DNA of 64,000 bases, from NCBI GenBank assembly GCA_910591455.2, contig OU342819.1, positions 20,868,621-20,932,620 on the forward strand, in the 5' to 3' direction. Both the position numbers and the translations under genes were made by a program. Position 1 is the first letter of the stretch, and the number at the start of each line of letters is the position of its first letter. The DNA is from Pholis gunnellus (Eukaryota > Chordata > Actinopteri > Perciformes > Pholidae). This document shows, piece after piece, positions 52,147-64,000 of this stretch. The notes beneath the pieces were generated by a model. The model was not told the DNA's origin, did not search any database, and saw only the letters and a list, made by a program, of their open reading frames with translations.

Positions 52147-52443
52147 GTAAATATCTCACTCCTCACTCACTGTTCATAAGATCTGTATCAAATGGAAATG
52201 AGTTTTTGACTCATCAATTATGCATCTTGGAGCATCTTTCTCTCTGTATAAGTTTGTACCAGCGCAGAGATTATCAAGGTGACGTTATCTAATAATGTAG
52301 AACATAAAGTTCCAAGAATCAGTTTAAGATGAAACGAGTGTCTGACAGCAAACATGTGACTACAGGTTCCACATGTTGACGGCCGCATACGATCGGCTCT
52401 CCTGATGTAAACGCTTTGTGTTTGGCTGCTTCTGATCCTCCAG

Positions 52444-52589
52444 CTCCTCGTTTCGGGTTCAGGAACATGAGGATCGACGAGGAAACCACCTTCAGTCTGC
52501 GGGTGGCCTGGCAGCCCACGGACACCAGGAACGTCCGACACTATCGACTGAGCTACGTCAGCGCGAAGGGAGACCGAGCGGAGGAGCAG
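52444..52589 (+). CDS. col14a1: col14a1 exon: FN3-6 first half
   Basis: Exon of 146 bases, phase 1 in and phase 0 out. It encodes TPRFGFRNMRIDEETTFSLR, VAWQPTDTRNVRHYRLSYV and SAKGDRAEEQ. IDEETTFSLRVAWQ and VRHYRLSYVSAKGD align with the FN3-6 segment of collagen XIV (core Trp in VAWQP). Acceptor gatcctccag, donor gtagga. It is followed by a 6.8 kb intron rich in simple repeats. Confidence 0.94.
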
Positions 52590-53173
52590 GTAGGACGTCA
52601 GGGTGGATGTTATTATGTGTACTGGTCCATTAACAGAGTTATACACGTAGTACTCCTGTTATCTCTTTGTTGCTGCAGTTTATAGAGCATGTATTCTCTA
52701 AAATACTACTAAAATAGACTATTGTTTGAAACACTGAACTTCGGAGTCGGTTGTAATTCCTGAGGTAGGAATAAGGATTTAAGTTAAAGTCGGTGGTTGT
52801 AATAACTGTGTAATAACTGCAGCCAATTAAAAGTTTGGAGTCTAAGCCCGTCGCTGTGTGCAAGTTGGAGGGCGAACGATTTGTCGAGATGTAAAAGGTG
52901 TTTGGGGAGTCGTGGAAGGAACTCAAAGAGGAAGATGTTGATTTAAACAAAAGCCAACCCTTGGATGTGTCAATCTTCAACGCAGACAAGAGAGATTAAT
53001 GATGAAGACGATGGCAGGCCTTCAGATTAAAAGTCCCTCTGTGGAGAGGAAGAGGGAGGGACACAAAGACTGTTGTTGTCGGAGCTGATGGCAGTCCTTC
53101 AGAGCGGAGTCGAGAGGAAGAGGAGGATGATGACGAGGAAAACGGTGGCACGTCTTCAAAGAGTTTCTGTTTC

Positions 53174-53296
<123 letters not shown>

Positions 53297-53384
53297 GCAG
53301 GTCTTCACTCTAATGAGCCACAGCAGACAGAAACACAGAGAGAAGTGAAGACGTTTCTAGGAAACAAACATCAGTTTTCAGTAG

Positions 53385-53431
<47 letters not shown>
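53385..53431. repeat. (GT)n microsatellite
   Basis: 47-base GT tract. Confidence 0.95.
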
Positions 53432-54421
53432 CTCTCCTGTGTGGGCGAACGTTAAGATGCAAAATAGATGAAGATACGACTTCGGCCTGAAGTGACAGAA
53501 TGAAAGCAAAGATGTCCGTGAGATGCGATCACAAACTAAATATCTTCTTTAATATCAGTTTCCAAAGTTGTGGAGATTTAAAAAGAAGAAAGAAAAGAAT
53601 GAAACCTTTTCTTTAAGTGTGTTTTCGTGGCTGGTTTTGTATGTTTGTGTGTTTAAGTGGTTGGTTAAGCTTATGAAACACCTCAGACACATTACTGATG
53701 TCTTTAAGTGGAACTAAGCCTCTGAGTCGTTCACTTTGAGCTCATCTTGTGATGATGTTTAATATTTCTAAGATATTTCTAAGAACGAGCGGCTCCTCTG
53801 CTGAGTTCCAGTTAAGAGAAGCTGTTGTCTTCTTTAGAGGGCGACAGCAGGTCAGCAGGACATTCCTCATGAATACATCGTCTACATGTAGTTTTAAGTG
53901 TATATGGTTTAGGAAATGATGATGGAAGTACATGATGACCGTTTTCCATGCCCAACTGACCCTTCGCTAAGCCCCGCCCCCCCAGATTTATGCAAGAATT
54001 GCAATTTTCTGTGATTGGGTTGCGAGCGCTTCTTGTTGGAAACTGCTCAGAAACCCTTTTTATTACCAACGCAGCGAGAGTGATTATTATCAGGTGTACA
54101 TGCTCGTAAGGGGAGATTGGAGGTTCCTCATATCTTGAGCCGGGAGGTCAAGGGACCTCTTCAAACATCTCAAAGCCAGTATTTCCCTCGACAACATGTA
54201 GCCTAACTCTGGAGCGTTGTTCAGCCTCCTTTCCAGGACAAAGTCTCACGACGTGTCCGGTGTGACTTTAATAGTAATCAATAGCTCAGCAAACGTATGA
54301 TTTTAAAGATGCGTCCTTGTTCCTTGCTACATAGTAGGATGTGCACCGTATTGTCCGGTTAACAAGTGTCAAATATCTCTCAGAGAACCATCCCTCATGT
54401 TGTAGAACACGTGCGTTGACA

Positions 54422-54476
54422 GGTGTGTGTTTGTGTGTTTGTGTGTTTGTGCGTTTGTGCGTTTGTGCGTTTGTGC
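54422..54476. repeat. tgtgtgtt / tgtgcgtt octamer repeat
   Basis: About six 8-base units with a T-to-C change in the later units. Confidence 0.85.
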
Positions 54477-55639
54477 CGTCAGCACGCCGGTTAGCCGCCG
54501 TGTGTCTGCGGTGCGACGCCGCCGGCCGCCCGGTCCCACATCAGCCTCTTCATCCTGACAATAGAGGAGAGCCGCCAGCTGCTCGCACCAGCGGCTTGTT
54601 AAATGAGATCTCTTATCAAAGTGTGAACAGCTGTGGGCTCTGTTTGCCAATCCGGTCAGGTCATGAATCACCAAGTGCTGCACTCAATAGCTCCCATTTA
54701 GATGTCTATCAGCTGGTGGGGAAATAAATAAATAAGCTGGCGGAGAACTTCCTCTCAGGGTTTGTTCAAAGCAACGTCCACTCCGCGGTCTGATGGAGCA
54801 AAAGAATAAAACACGTAAAAAAGACTCATTTACATGCGATTGATTCCTGGATGGCGGTTCTCTCGCTTCATCCTCGCTGATGGAATTCGGTCTCAAACTG
54901 TTAATAACTTGGGACAAAAACCTGCGGATGGGAAAAAGCCGGCTCCGCAGTTGTAACCAAATTATATATCGAATTTAATTAAATTACAGATTTTTATGCA
55001 GCAATCTCATGCAAAGTGCTTTTCAGGCTTGATTAAAACCAGTTCATCATCATAAAGCAGACGGAAAAAAGGTGTTTAACATATTCAAGCGATTCTACAA
55101 ACACAGACTGCTGGAGTCTGGCTTCTCTTGGCTTATTAGTGACCTTTGACCCCTCTACAGACGGAAAACACACATTCATGTGCACACCTGATGAGTGATG
55201 AAGACCTGGACAGGAAGAGTCAGTGAACTACAGTCCTTCTGCATGAACTGGATGTGCAGATACATGTTGGTGATTCAACCAGCCAATCACATGTGGCTCC
55301 ACTTCCTCTGTCACATGCCGGCTCATTGGAGAACCACCTTTGCAAAGTTGCGCCATATGTTTTTTTTTTTTTTGCAAGCCAATCAGAGCAGACTGGGCTT
55401 TTTCTGGAGAAGGCGCTAAAACGTAGCATTTCAGACGGAGGCTGAATGCAGGTATGTTCAGACGCAAAGTACGAGAAAAATAATGTGTTTAACATGAAAA
55501 CATGTAAACATGTTCGAGTAGAAACACAAGTATCAACCTGAAAATGAGCACATGTCTCCTTTCAGAGTGGGGAGAACATATTCAGTGTCTTCTAAGAAAG
55601 AAATGTGGAAAAATGACCATTTCCAATACAGAGTATAGC

Positions 55640-56012
55640 CGTGGTGTCATGGTATTGTGGTATTATGGTGTTATGGTGTTATGGTATTGTGGTATTATGG
55701 TGTTATGGTGTTATGGTATTGTGGTATTATGGTATCATGGTGTTATGGTATTGTGGTATTATGGTGTTATGGTGTTATGGTGTTATGGTGTTATGGTATT
55801 ATGGTATCATGGTATCATGGTGTTATGGTATTGTGGTATTATGGTATCATGGTGTTATGGTGTTATGGTGTTATGGTGTTATGGTATTATGGTATCATGG
55901 TATCATGGTGTTATGGTATTGTGGTATTATGGTATCATGGTGTTATGGTATTGTGGTATTATGGTATCATGGTGTTATGGTATTGTGGTATTATGGTGTT
56001 ATGGTGTTATGG
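55640..56012. repeat. octamer minisatellite, ttatggtg units
   Basis: About 46 units of 8 bases (ttatggtg, ttatggta, ttgtggta, tcatggtg) with a higher-order pattern of recurring unit combinations. Open frames across it are repeat artefacts. Confidence 0.95.
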
Positions 56013-57939
56013 AATCCCTCAGTTTTTAGAGTTCTCGTCTCTTCACTGCTTTTATCTGAAGTTCTAGACCAGCTGCTCCACGTCGTCAGATTAGAAACTC
56101 AAATCACATTTAATTGAAAAAGACTTCGCGCTGACGTCTCCCGATGACGCAGCTTTCACATACGTTGGTGTACATGTTGTGATCAGAGGAAATAATCTGA
56201 ATTATGCATCTCGGATCATGAAACACAGACGTCGTCCGGTAGGAGGGAGAGAAGAGCTGCACGAGGATCTTTCATCTGAAGTCTTCTTAATGCTAATCAG
56301 TATTTATATGATCCGGGATTCTAATGACTGCATGTAAAGTTAAATTAGTGTCCCGTCATGAGAAACCTGCAGAAAATGATCGACGTCTCTGCAGCTTCAT
56401 GCTGATTTTTCTCCTCTTTCCTGTCTGGTTGTCAGTGTTTCAGCAGCAGCAGACGGTTGACTGATCAGCCCGCGGAGCATTTAGCAGCTACAGAGACAAA
56501 CAGGAGGAGGAGACCCAAAACAGAGCCAACAGAGACAAAACCCGGACGTGTTAATCAGCTAATTGAATGTCAAACGTCCTCCAGATCAGCTGTATCAGGT
56601 GATCGTAGTCACGACTGTGTCTGGCGCCTTGTTTTGGGGTTCCTCCGCCCCCTACTGGTCAAAGCACAGCACTTCCTGCACTGAGCTCCGTCACTGAGTT
56701 CAGATTCCCTCAGCGCTCGTCCCTCTACGGTGTCTACGCGCCTATAAGCAGAGCAGTTAATGTCTGTGGCCTTTCAGGCGGCTCTGTCACTGCAGTCGTC
56801 GCTGTGGGGCGACTCGTCTCTGCAGCCATCTGTCCTCTCACAGCTGTGATGGACTCGGTGAAGCGCGGTTATTTCTCCGCGCCGCTTCATTCAGTGTCCA
56901 ATAAACCGAAGCCGCGGGGCATCGAGTGCAATTCCGCTGCGTGTAAACAGAGTTCCGGCTGTTATTGCTCGGCAACAACATGTTGTTTGGCGGGTAAAAA
57001 AAACGCTGTCGAGGGAAAGATTAAAAAGTTTGAGCTTTTTCCTTCTGACACAGATTATCTGTTGTTTTTACAACCATGGAAAGGAATCCAACTCCTGTCT
57101 TAAAGGGGTTTTTGCCGTCCTTCATACCAACCACACTGCTGTTTGATGACCTTTGACCCCTCTCCGCTGGGTTCTGTGAGCAGTTTGGGTGCGTTTCCTG
57201 CCTTGTTACCCCGTGAAAAGACTCCGCCGGTTCGTTTTGTGTGTGAGAGAGTCCTGCAGATCACCTGAAGAAGAGCTGTGAGAATGTCAGAGAGGACTGA
57301 CGTCTCAGCCTCATACCCGCCGAGAAAAGAGCTTTAAATTGTCGGTGTGGAAGCATGATGGATATCTGCTCAATGTAGAAGATGGACGTAGAATTTGGAC
57401 CGCGTGCTGTCGTGTGAGACCGTAAATAGGAAACGGACGAGTCGGCCATCGGTTTGTGAAGCTTTGAGTTTGTTCCAGTTCCAGGAAAGGTTAACGTGTA
57501 GTTTCCCTTTGTTGGGTTTGGCTTTTGTTTGTCCTCAGTAGTGTGCAGTTTAATTTTTTACTAGTAACTAAGTAGTCAACTTGTGATTCTCCCCTCGTCT
57601 GTGTCGTGTGCTCGCGGTTTACCTTCGAGCGCTGCAGCTCCAGCAAAGCCCTCAGACGGATCCAGCTTAATATTCTGGGCCTCCGTCAAAAACCAGATTG
57701 AGTTTCTGAATCCTATAAATACTGTATGAAGCTGTGTTTGCATTCGCAGCTTAAGGTGGTTTCTGCCGGCCGCGTGTGGCTCGGTGACAGTTTTAGAGAC
57801 TTGCTGCCTTTTTCATCATACGGGGCGGAAATTGATTTGTTGAGGTCTCTGCAGTGTTTGTCTGACTGACTCGTCAGAGGACGTGGACGGAGTAGAGAGG
57901 CTTTGTGGACGGAGGCCGGGGCGAGACTGAACATGCTGA

Positions 57940-57940
<1 letters not shown>

Positions 57941-58030
<90 letters not shown>
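57941..58030. repeat. (CAGA)n tetranucleotide microsatellite
   Basis: 90 uninterrupted bases, more than 22 units. Confidence 0.97.
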
Positions 58031-58034
<4 letters not shown>

Positions 58035-59351
58035 GTGGTGAAGAGGAGCAGAGCAATGAAGAGACTTCAACACTAGAGACTCGTCCAGCAGGAACAGCTG
58101 GAAACGTTCCAAAAACCTCTGAACGTCCATGTTTACAGATAAACACAGATAAACGCCTCACCGTGATATTACAGTATTATACTGTTTGTTTACAGTAGCA
58201 TTGTTGTCATGGTGATATCTCAGGTGATGTGATGCATGAATGTGAATTAACCCCTTCATTGGTTATTTCATCTCGAGCAGAGTTTGTCGTGTGGTTGTTT
58301 TTACGTGACTGTGAAGTGAAGCGTGTGTTAGTGTGTAAATAACTATCGATGATATAACAGAGTAAAAGGATAAGATTCAGAGTATTTGATGCTGATTTAC
58401 AGACGTGATTCTTCAGATCTCGTGTGTACCAGCAGACCAAACAGCAACGTAAACCATCAGCCGACACGGCTCAGTGACGATTGGCGATAATCAGGAGCGT
58501 CTCTAAACATTATATTTGCTCCATTTCTTTACATACAATCCAAACCACCAAGTTTTCTTGAGCCGTCGCACCGCGAACACCACGATATGGGCTGCAACTA
58601 ATAATTATTTCACTTTACATACAAGAAACCAAGCGGACGTCTTCAAACGGCTCGTTTTGTTCGACCGACAGTCGGAAGATATTCAGCTTCAGTGATGCAA
58701 ACCAGAGGAAATAAGACAAATCCTCAGTTCATGAGCTGGAAACAGCAGTTTGATCAATTCAGTCTGTCAGTGGAGCGATGGAGCTCTGCACCACGTCTAA
58801 CTCTGTGCTGTGTGACGTGAGGGAGAGAACAGAAAGAAACACTGTCACAGAGCTGCATTGTGGGTCTGATTCTTTAAAGAGAAATGAGCCTATAAATCAA
58901 TAAGTAATTATCGTTGATAAAAACAACATCAGATGACGAGAGAGAAACTAAAGTAGAAGAAGAAGAGAGACGAGGAGGCCGCGGGGTGAAGCAGCAGATG
59001 AGCTTCAGCTGGACGGACGAGTCGTTCAGAGATCAGCTCACCGTGAACCTCAGAGCAGCAGCAGCTCGGCCTCGCCTCCATTAAAGAGGCTAATACACAG
59101 TGTTTTACTCCTCATGAAACCTCAATTTGCTTATTTTCTCCTCACAACATCCCTCATCAGTCTTTCATTAGCTGCTCTCTCCATGTTGAGTCTCCATCCT
59201 CCTTCAGGAATCAGCATCAACCTCTTAACTGAAAGGCAACCTAATGCTGAGAGGCCTGTACTCATGGGACCAGTTCACTTAGCAGGCTTTCTACCCAAAA
59301 TGCATCGCCCGAATGTTATAACTGTTGTCTTGGATTTGTTTCTGCTCACAG

Positions 59352-59481
59352 AGGACGGTGCCCACGGGTCAGAACATTCTGGTTCTGCAGCCTCTGCTGT
59401 CGGACACCGAGTACAAAATCTCCGTCACTCCGGTTTACCCCGACGGAGACGGGCCGCCGGCGGTGCGCACGGGACGAACAC
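59352..59481 (+). CDS. col14a1: col14a1 exon: FN3-6 second half
   Basis: Exon of 130 bases, phase 0 in and phase 1 out. It encodes RTVPTGQNILVLQPLLSD, TEYKISVTPVYPDGDGPPAV and RTGRT. LQPLLSDTEYKISVTPVYPDGDG is the family tyrosine-corner segment. The acceptor is ctcacag; an AG two bases further on would shift the frame and is rejected. Donor gtgagt is strong. Completes FN3-6 (codons 666-757). Confidence 0.93.
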
Positions 59482-60976
59482 GTGAGTCATGTTTTGTTAT
59501 TCTCCCGTTTCAAACCTTTTCTCTGACACATCATCAACCTTTACGTCGGTCTGTTGAACATTAGTCCAACGCCAGTTAAACGCTGCATGTTGGTACATCA
59601 GCAGTTACAGAGTGATGAACTCTCTTGTAGCTCTGTTTCTGGTCTCCAGCACCTCCTCGGGGGAGATTTCTGTCTCTTTCGCAGCTAAACGCTCCACCGT
59701 GTTCAGCAGCTAGCGTCTGTCTGAGTCTGTCTGCTGTGTGCTGCTGTGCTGCTGTGCTGACAACAGCGGCCTGTTACAGCTTTTATTGTGAAAGATTACG
59801 ATGTGAGAGTGAACCAGAACGGCAAAGAAGTTCACTCTATAGGAGCTGGAGTCAGTAGAGACCAGAAGCATGAAGCTAAAGGAGAGTAAATATTGCTCTG
59901 ACGTTTGTGCTGCTGTATGAAACCTTAACTCTGCCCGGCTCCTTAGAGGACGACTTCATTCTAAATGAATGAATTTCCACCCGCAGTGGCTGCTTTAGAC
60001 TAAACCCTCATTTCCCCGAAACAAACATTTGCTATTCAAGCAGAACAGAAACTTGTTAGCGATTCATTTTCTTTTGCTGAACAGAATGTTTGCGGAACGC
60101 TGCCAGAGGGGGAGTGGAGCTGGGTCGAGGGGGCGTTCTCCTTCTTGGCACCAACATAAATGAAAAGCATTAAACTCCATCAGAACCCATCAACCCCGGG
60201 AGACACAAGGGGGGAAACATGATCATTTCAGATCGCTCATTATTATTTGATTTGGTTTAATCAGGGGGAGAGATGCTTTCTTCAAAGAGTGAATTTGAAT
60301 TGAGATTAGCAAACATTTCCGTCATTCTGTGAATGAGATTCATCCGTCTGAGCGTTTAAAAGTCTGTCGGGTGAATATTGGAGTTATGCTGCGAGAGCTT
60401 GGCTGTAATTTTCTATTTAATTGTGAGGAAAATATTTTGTAATTGCATCAACCTCCCACCAAAAAAAACACGTTGATAAAGCAGCACCTCCGTTAACCGG
60501 TAAATGCATTAAACCTCCAGCGACCCTCCGTCTCCGTGCAGCTCATTACGCTCCACACGAGGAGCCTGTCCTGGCGGCTCAATGCTCAACATCCATTTGC
60601 TTTACTGCGGAGCTGAAGACAGAAATATGTCGGAAGTGCTCCTTTTCCCTTTTGTTAAACGTGACTGATGGCCCGCTGTGAATGCTTCAGCAGAGGCTAA
60701 TGATTTCTCCTCTGCTGCCAAGTGCATTACGGGAACAAACACTCGACTTTCAGCGAGGAAAGGAAACGCGAAAATTCAAGACATTCGTCTTTCAGCTCCG
60801 TCACCATCACGTCCCCGCCAGCGCGGCGCATTACACACACATTAGCGCAGGCTAACGACGTTCTGGGGCTTTTAAACGACGGGGCCCTCTGACACCCCGC
60901 TGATGATGAATGGTTCCCGTTAGCAAAGTGAGGGATGAGATGATCGCCCAAGGAGGAGCGACAGGGAATGCAGAGA

Positions 60977-60993
60977 GGGGGGGGGGGGGGGGG
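60977..60993. repeat. poly-G run, 17 bases
   Basis: Homopolymer in a purine-rich context; liable to sequencing-length error. Confidence 0.9.
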
Positions 60994-62007
60994 TGATAGA
61001 TGACGTGACAGAGGGAGCCGGTATAATCTGGGGATTTGAACCCTGGAGGGGACAGGAGCGAACGCCGAGGGAGGCGTAACGGCGAATGTGAGAGAGCATG
61101 ATTGGGTTTTCATCCTCAAAACTGAAGATGGATAATGTGACAAAAGGAGGCAGAATAATAATCTGAGGGTCTGATCCACTGAGGGATGGGGTGATCACTC
61201 AGAGGAGGCGTGGGGGCGAATACAGAGAGGATGACGGAGAGTTTTGAGCGGTCAAAGACAGACAAAAACACATCGTGTGGCGGTATGAACTCTCTCTCTG
61301 AGGGGAGGTACCGATCAGAGCCAGAAGAGGATTTTCATTCCTTCAGAGGAAGATGTTGTTGCTTTAATGTGGAGGCTGAAAGCAGTGAAGCGATCAAAAA
61401 CACTTTAAACACTCGAGTTTAAGGACGTCCAGTCTTCCCGGAGCTGAACCGAATAGGATGAAAAATGTATTTAGTGACGAGAGTCTCACATACAGACGCA
61501 GTGACGGGGAGATGTTAGCAGTTAGCTAACGGTACTCGTTTGATGCTGACGTTACAGTTAAGCTAAGCTAACCAGTCAGCAGCCGACTTTTGCATACGAT
61601 AACATTATGAGGTGCAACGTTTTTAACCACATGCTACATTTTTACACGTTACATTTTTATTTTTTTTTATTTTAATTAAGCTGTATTATTAACATCAAAA
61701 CAAACATGCACCTTTGAAATAAACAAATACAATGTTTGGAAGAAATTATAAATTCATGAACAAAAACCTAAAATGGATAATGCGCTCGCTCACTGAAGCT
61801 ACGTTAAAGTATCAAGTATATAAAGTAGCTCTCACAGCCCAAAAGCTAACGAGCTAGCCCGACCACGTCTCCCAGCATCAAAACAAGAAGGCAGTAAAGA
61901 AGTTAACCCCGCCTCTTGCTGGATTTGATTGGCTGCCCCGGGTCTAGTGTGACATCGACAAGCGGTGCGACCAAGCGGTGACCTCCGGTTCTGCCCAGTG
62001 ACGTGAA

Positions 62008-62266
62008 CCTGCATTCTCTCTAATGTCCACCAGGGGGCGACTCCTCTGGTTGTATAGAAGTCTATGAGAAAATGACTCTACTTCTCTCTTGATTTATTAC
62101 CTCAGTAAACATTGTAAACATGAGTTTATGGTCTCAATCTCTAGTTTCAAGTCTTCTTCAATACAGCATGATGTTCATTTAGTAAATGATGGTCCATTTA
62201 GAGTCAAACAGACCATAAAGCAGGGGATGCTTTAGGGGCGGGGCTACACAGTGATTGACAGGTCGC
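62008..62266 (+). repeat. family A interspersed repeat, copy 9
   Basis: Forward copy of the first 260 bases, from ctgcattctctctaatgtccacc to gggcggggctacacagtgattgacagg. Confidence 0.92.
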
Positions 62267-62881
62267 TGCCGCTAACTGAGCAGCTACATGCTGCTAATGC
62301 ACTGGTACTATATGATGTGCTTTAGTCACTGTAAGCTACACTGTGTGACTGATCATCCCCCAGAGTTTACATGTCCATCAGCTCTTCAACACAAAACTCA
62401 AACCAGCTTTTCTTTGCCTTCAGAAAGCAGAATCCTCATAAATGTCCATGTCCTGCTGGAAGACTTTCTTTGGTCATTAAAGCTCCAGTTTCTCGTTACC
62501 GTGAGGCCTGAAGGTGTGAAAGGCACAGTGAGAGGACCGCCAGACTTTAGAGCGTGATGGGGGATTTGTGGCTGAATATAGAGAGCATGATTGGCTTTTT
62601 AAATGGTGAGCGACGGCAGCAGGTGAAGAGGGAGGAGAGCCAGTTTAATCTGGAGGTTTCAGTTTGTGAAACGCTGAGGGATGGATGGATACTCGGGGAC
62701 GGAGAGCGATGGGACACGGAGAGAGTGACGGGAGGCGTTTTAGCATTTTAAATGTGCAGCCGAACGGCCAAGCCGAAATTCAGTCGGGGGATTTAGACCT
62801 GAAAAAGTCTCACGTTTCTCATTAACCAAAGGGATCTGCAGAGGGTTTGAACCTATCAAGGTATAATGGGCTGCAGAGAGA

Positions 62882-62902
62882 GGGGGGGGGGGGGGGGGGG
62901 GG
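62882..62902. repeat. poly-G run, 21 bases
   Basis: Homopolymer preceded by a GA tract; length likely unreliable. Confidence 0.9.
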
Positions 62903-63632
62903 CTGCACAGAGGGGGTGAAAATCAAATCTAGTATCGATACCATCTACAGCCATTAGTTTTCTAAAGTCGTGTCCCGGTTGTCGTCGATAACTCTTCTGG
63001 GTTTAATATCTCTCTCTGACTGAAACGGCGACGGGACATTTTTCACTGTGCTGACTGTTGAAATTCTATGAAGTGTTATCAAATGTTATCCTCCTTTGAC
63101 TCTTCCTCATTATCTTCCTCGTGCCAAATCGGGTTTTTTTTCCTCCCCCTGTACGTTCCTCTCTCTCTGCTGCGTGATGACAGATTCCTTTCATCGTTCT
63201 GGCATGCAGGGAATTACATATCCGGATAGTATTTAATTAATAGATTTGGTTTTCATTCAATTTACTTTATGTCAATGTTTTACTTTTTGTTATGCAAAGA
63301 CTGTTTCTTTTCACTTTATCTCCTTAAAGCTTCTTCTCTTCTGCGTTTTTCATTTCGTTTGTCTCTCTTTCTGTCTTCCCCTCTCCACTTCCTTTCTTTC
63401 TCTTATTTTTCACTCTTTCTGTCCCAGTTTGCAGTTCTTGTTGCATGTCGCCCATTTCTTTACCAGCACAGTGGTCCATGTGGATCACAATGGTCAAATG
63501 AATTCCTTTAAAAAACACAGATGCACCATCACTAAGGTCATGTTTTCATGCCCTGTTGAGTACAATGTATTCACATAATGTGGTCGTATTTTATTTTGCC
63601 GACATTTCACAAGTTTGTTCTCTTTTGCTCAG

Positions 63633-63755
63633 TTCCTCTCTCAGCTCCTAAGAGCCTGCGCGTGTCGGAGGAATGGTACAACCGCTTCAGGATCAGCTGG
63701 GACGTTCCGCCTTCACCCACCATGGGCTACAGGGTCGTCTACCAGCCCGTGTCTG
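63633..63755 (+). CDS. col14a1: col14a1 exon: FN3-7 first half (domain continues past window)
   Basis: Exon of 123 bases (41 codons, 758-798), phase 1 to phase 1. It encodes LPLSAPKSLRVSEEWYNRFR, ISWDVPPSPTMGYR and VVYQPVS. LRVSEEWYNR is nearly diagnostic for collagen XIV FN3-7. Acceptor ttttgctcag, donor gtaatg. The internal splice of this FN3 is phase 1, as in FN3-1, not phase 0. The matching second-half exon is not in the 245 bases that remain, so it lies downstream of the window. Confidence 0.94.
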
Positions 63756-64000
63756 GTAATGTGCACACACGAGCTGGGTTCATCAAGTTTAACTGAGTCA
63801 ACAGGTTCCACACCAGAGTTCCACCGAGTTTAAAGCTACTGTGAGGAACTTTCATGTAGTGTTGGTTCTGGCGCCCCCTGTGGACTAAAGTGATAGTGTC
63901 TCTGAGCACCAGACTCTCTTTAGTCTGACAGTCTGCTCCTCTCAGTCCTGGTTCTGGTTCTCCCGTGCCTCCCTTCCCTCCAGTGGGTCCAGTCCTGGGT
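63756..64000. other. start of the intron within FN3-7
   Basis: Only 245 bases are seen. From about 63825 they are a family B repeat (gaggaactttcatgtagtg ... cagtcctggttctggttctc) cut by the window end. In the last 60 bases the sequence enters the left arm of the foldback, so its partner arm should lie just beyond. Confidence 0.85.

Larger units (their letters stand above)
59482..63632. other. intron between FN3-6 and FN3-7
   Basis: 4.15 kb. Contains two poly-G runs (60977-60993 and 62882-62902), family A copy 9 and otherwise unique sequence. The segment 60480-60900 is repeat-free and moderately GC-rich. No exon recognised. Confidence 0.8.

Noticed and set aside
55544..56117. Frames with repeated WYHGVMVLWYYG-like sequence
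   Set aside because: Product of an octamer minisatellite that stays open in three frames.

Overview
The window is vertebrate genomic DNA, most likely from a ray-finned fish. The signs are long introns with weakly coding sequence, very many long CA/GT, CT/GA and AT microsatellites, several families of short non-autonomous transposons, and one gene whose exons are far more GC-rich than the introns. The species cannot be named from the sequence.

The whole window lies inside one plus-strand gene, the central part of collagen type XIV alpha 1 (COL14A1, undulin), a fibril-associated (FACIT) collagen. I recognise 17 internal exons with AG/GT borders and consistent phases. In order they encode: the second half of fibronectin type III domain 1 (FN3-1, 5199-5342); a hydrophilic linker (9776-9859); a complete von Willebrand A domain on four exons (35538-38451) with an intact metal-ion-dependent adhesion site; complete FN3-2 to FN3-5, two exons each (38970-51986); a 45-base threonine-rich linker exon (52102-52146); complete FN3-6 (52444-52589 plus 59352-59481); and the first half of FN3-7 (63633-63755). 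Spliced, they give 2394 bases, 798 codons, with no stop or frame break. The start codon, signal peptide and first half of FN3-1 must lie upstream. The rest of FN3-7, any later FN3 domain, the second VWA domain, the TSPN/laminin-G-like domain and the collagen triple helices must lie downstream.

Layout: 1-5198 is intron, ending in a 37-unit 23-bp minisatellite; 5343-9775 is a repeat-rich intron; 9860-35537 is a single 25.7 kb intron carrying two hAT-type elements with clear 8-bp target-site duplications; 35538-52589 is the dense exon block; 52590-64000 holds two long introns and the last two exons. One interspersed repeat (called family A here) is present nine times in both orientations. Seven of its copies, plus one hAT element, carry a 13-base sequence that matches the core CTCF motif.

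I found no second protein-coding gene, RNA gene, CRISPR or prokaryote-type system. The most interesting points are regulatory or structural: repeat-dispersed CTCF-like motifs, dinucleotide repeats pressed against splice sites, and splice sites built from tandem repeats. The col14a1 assignment rests on recognised family sequence from memory, not on a database search.
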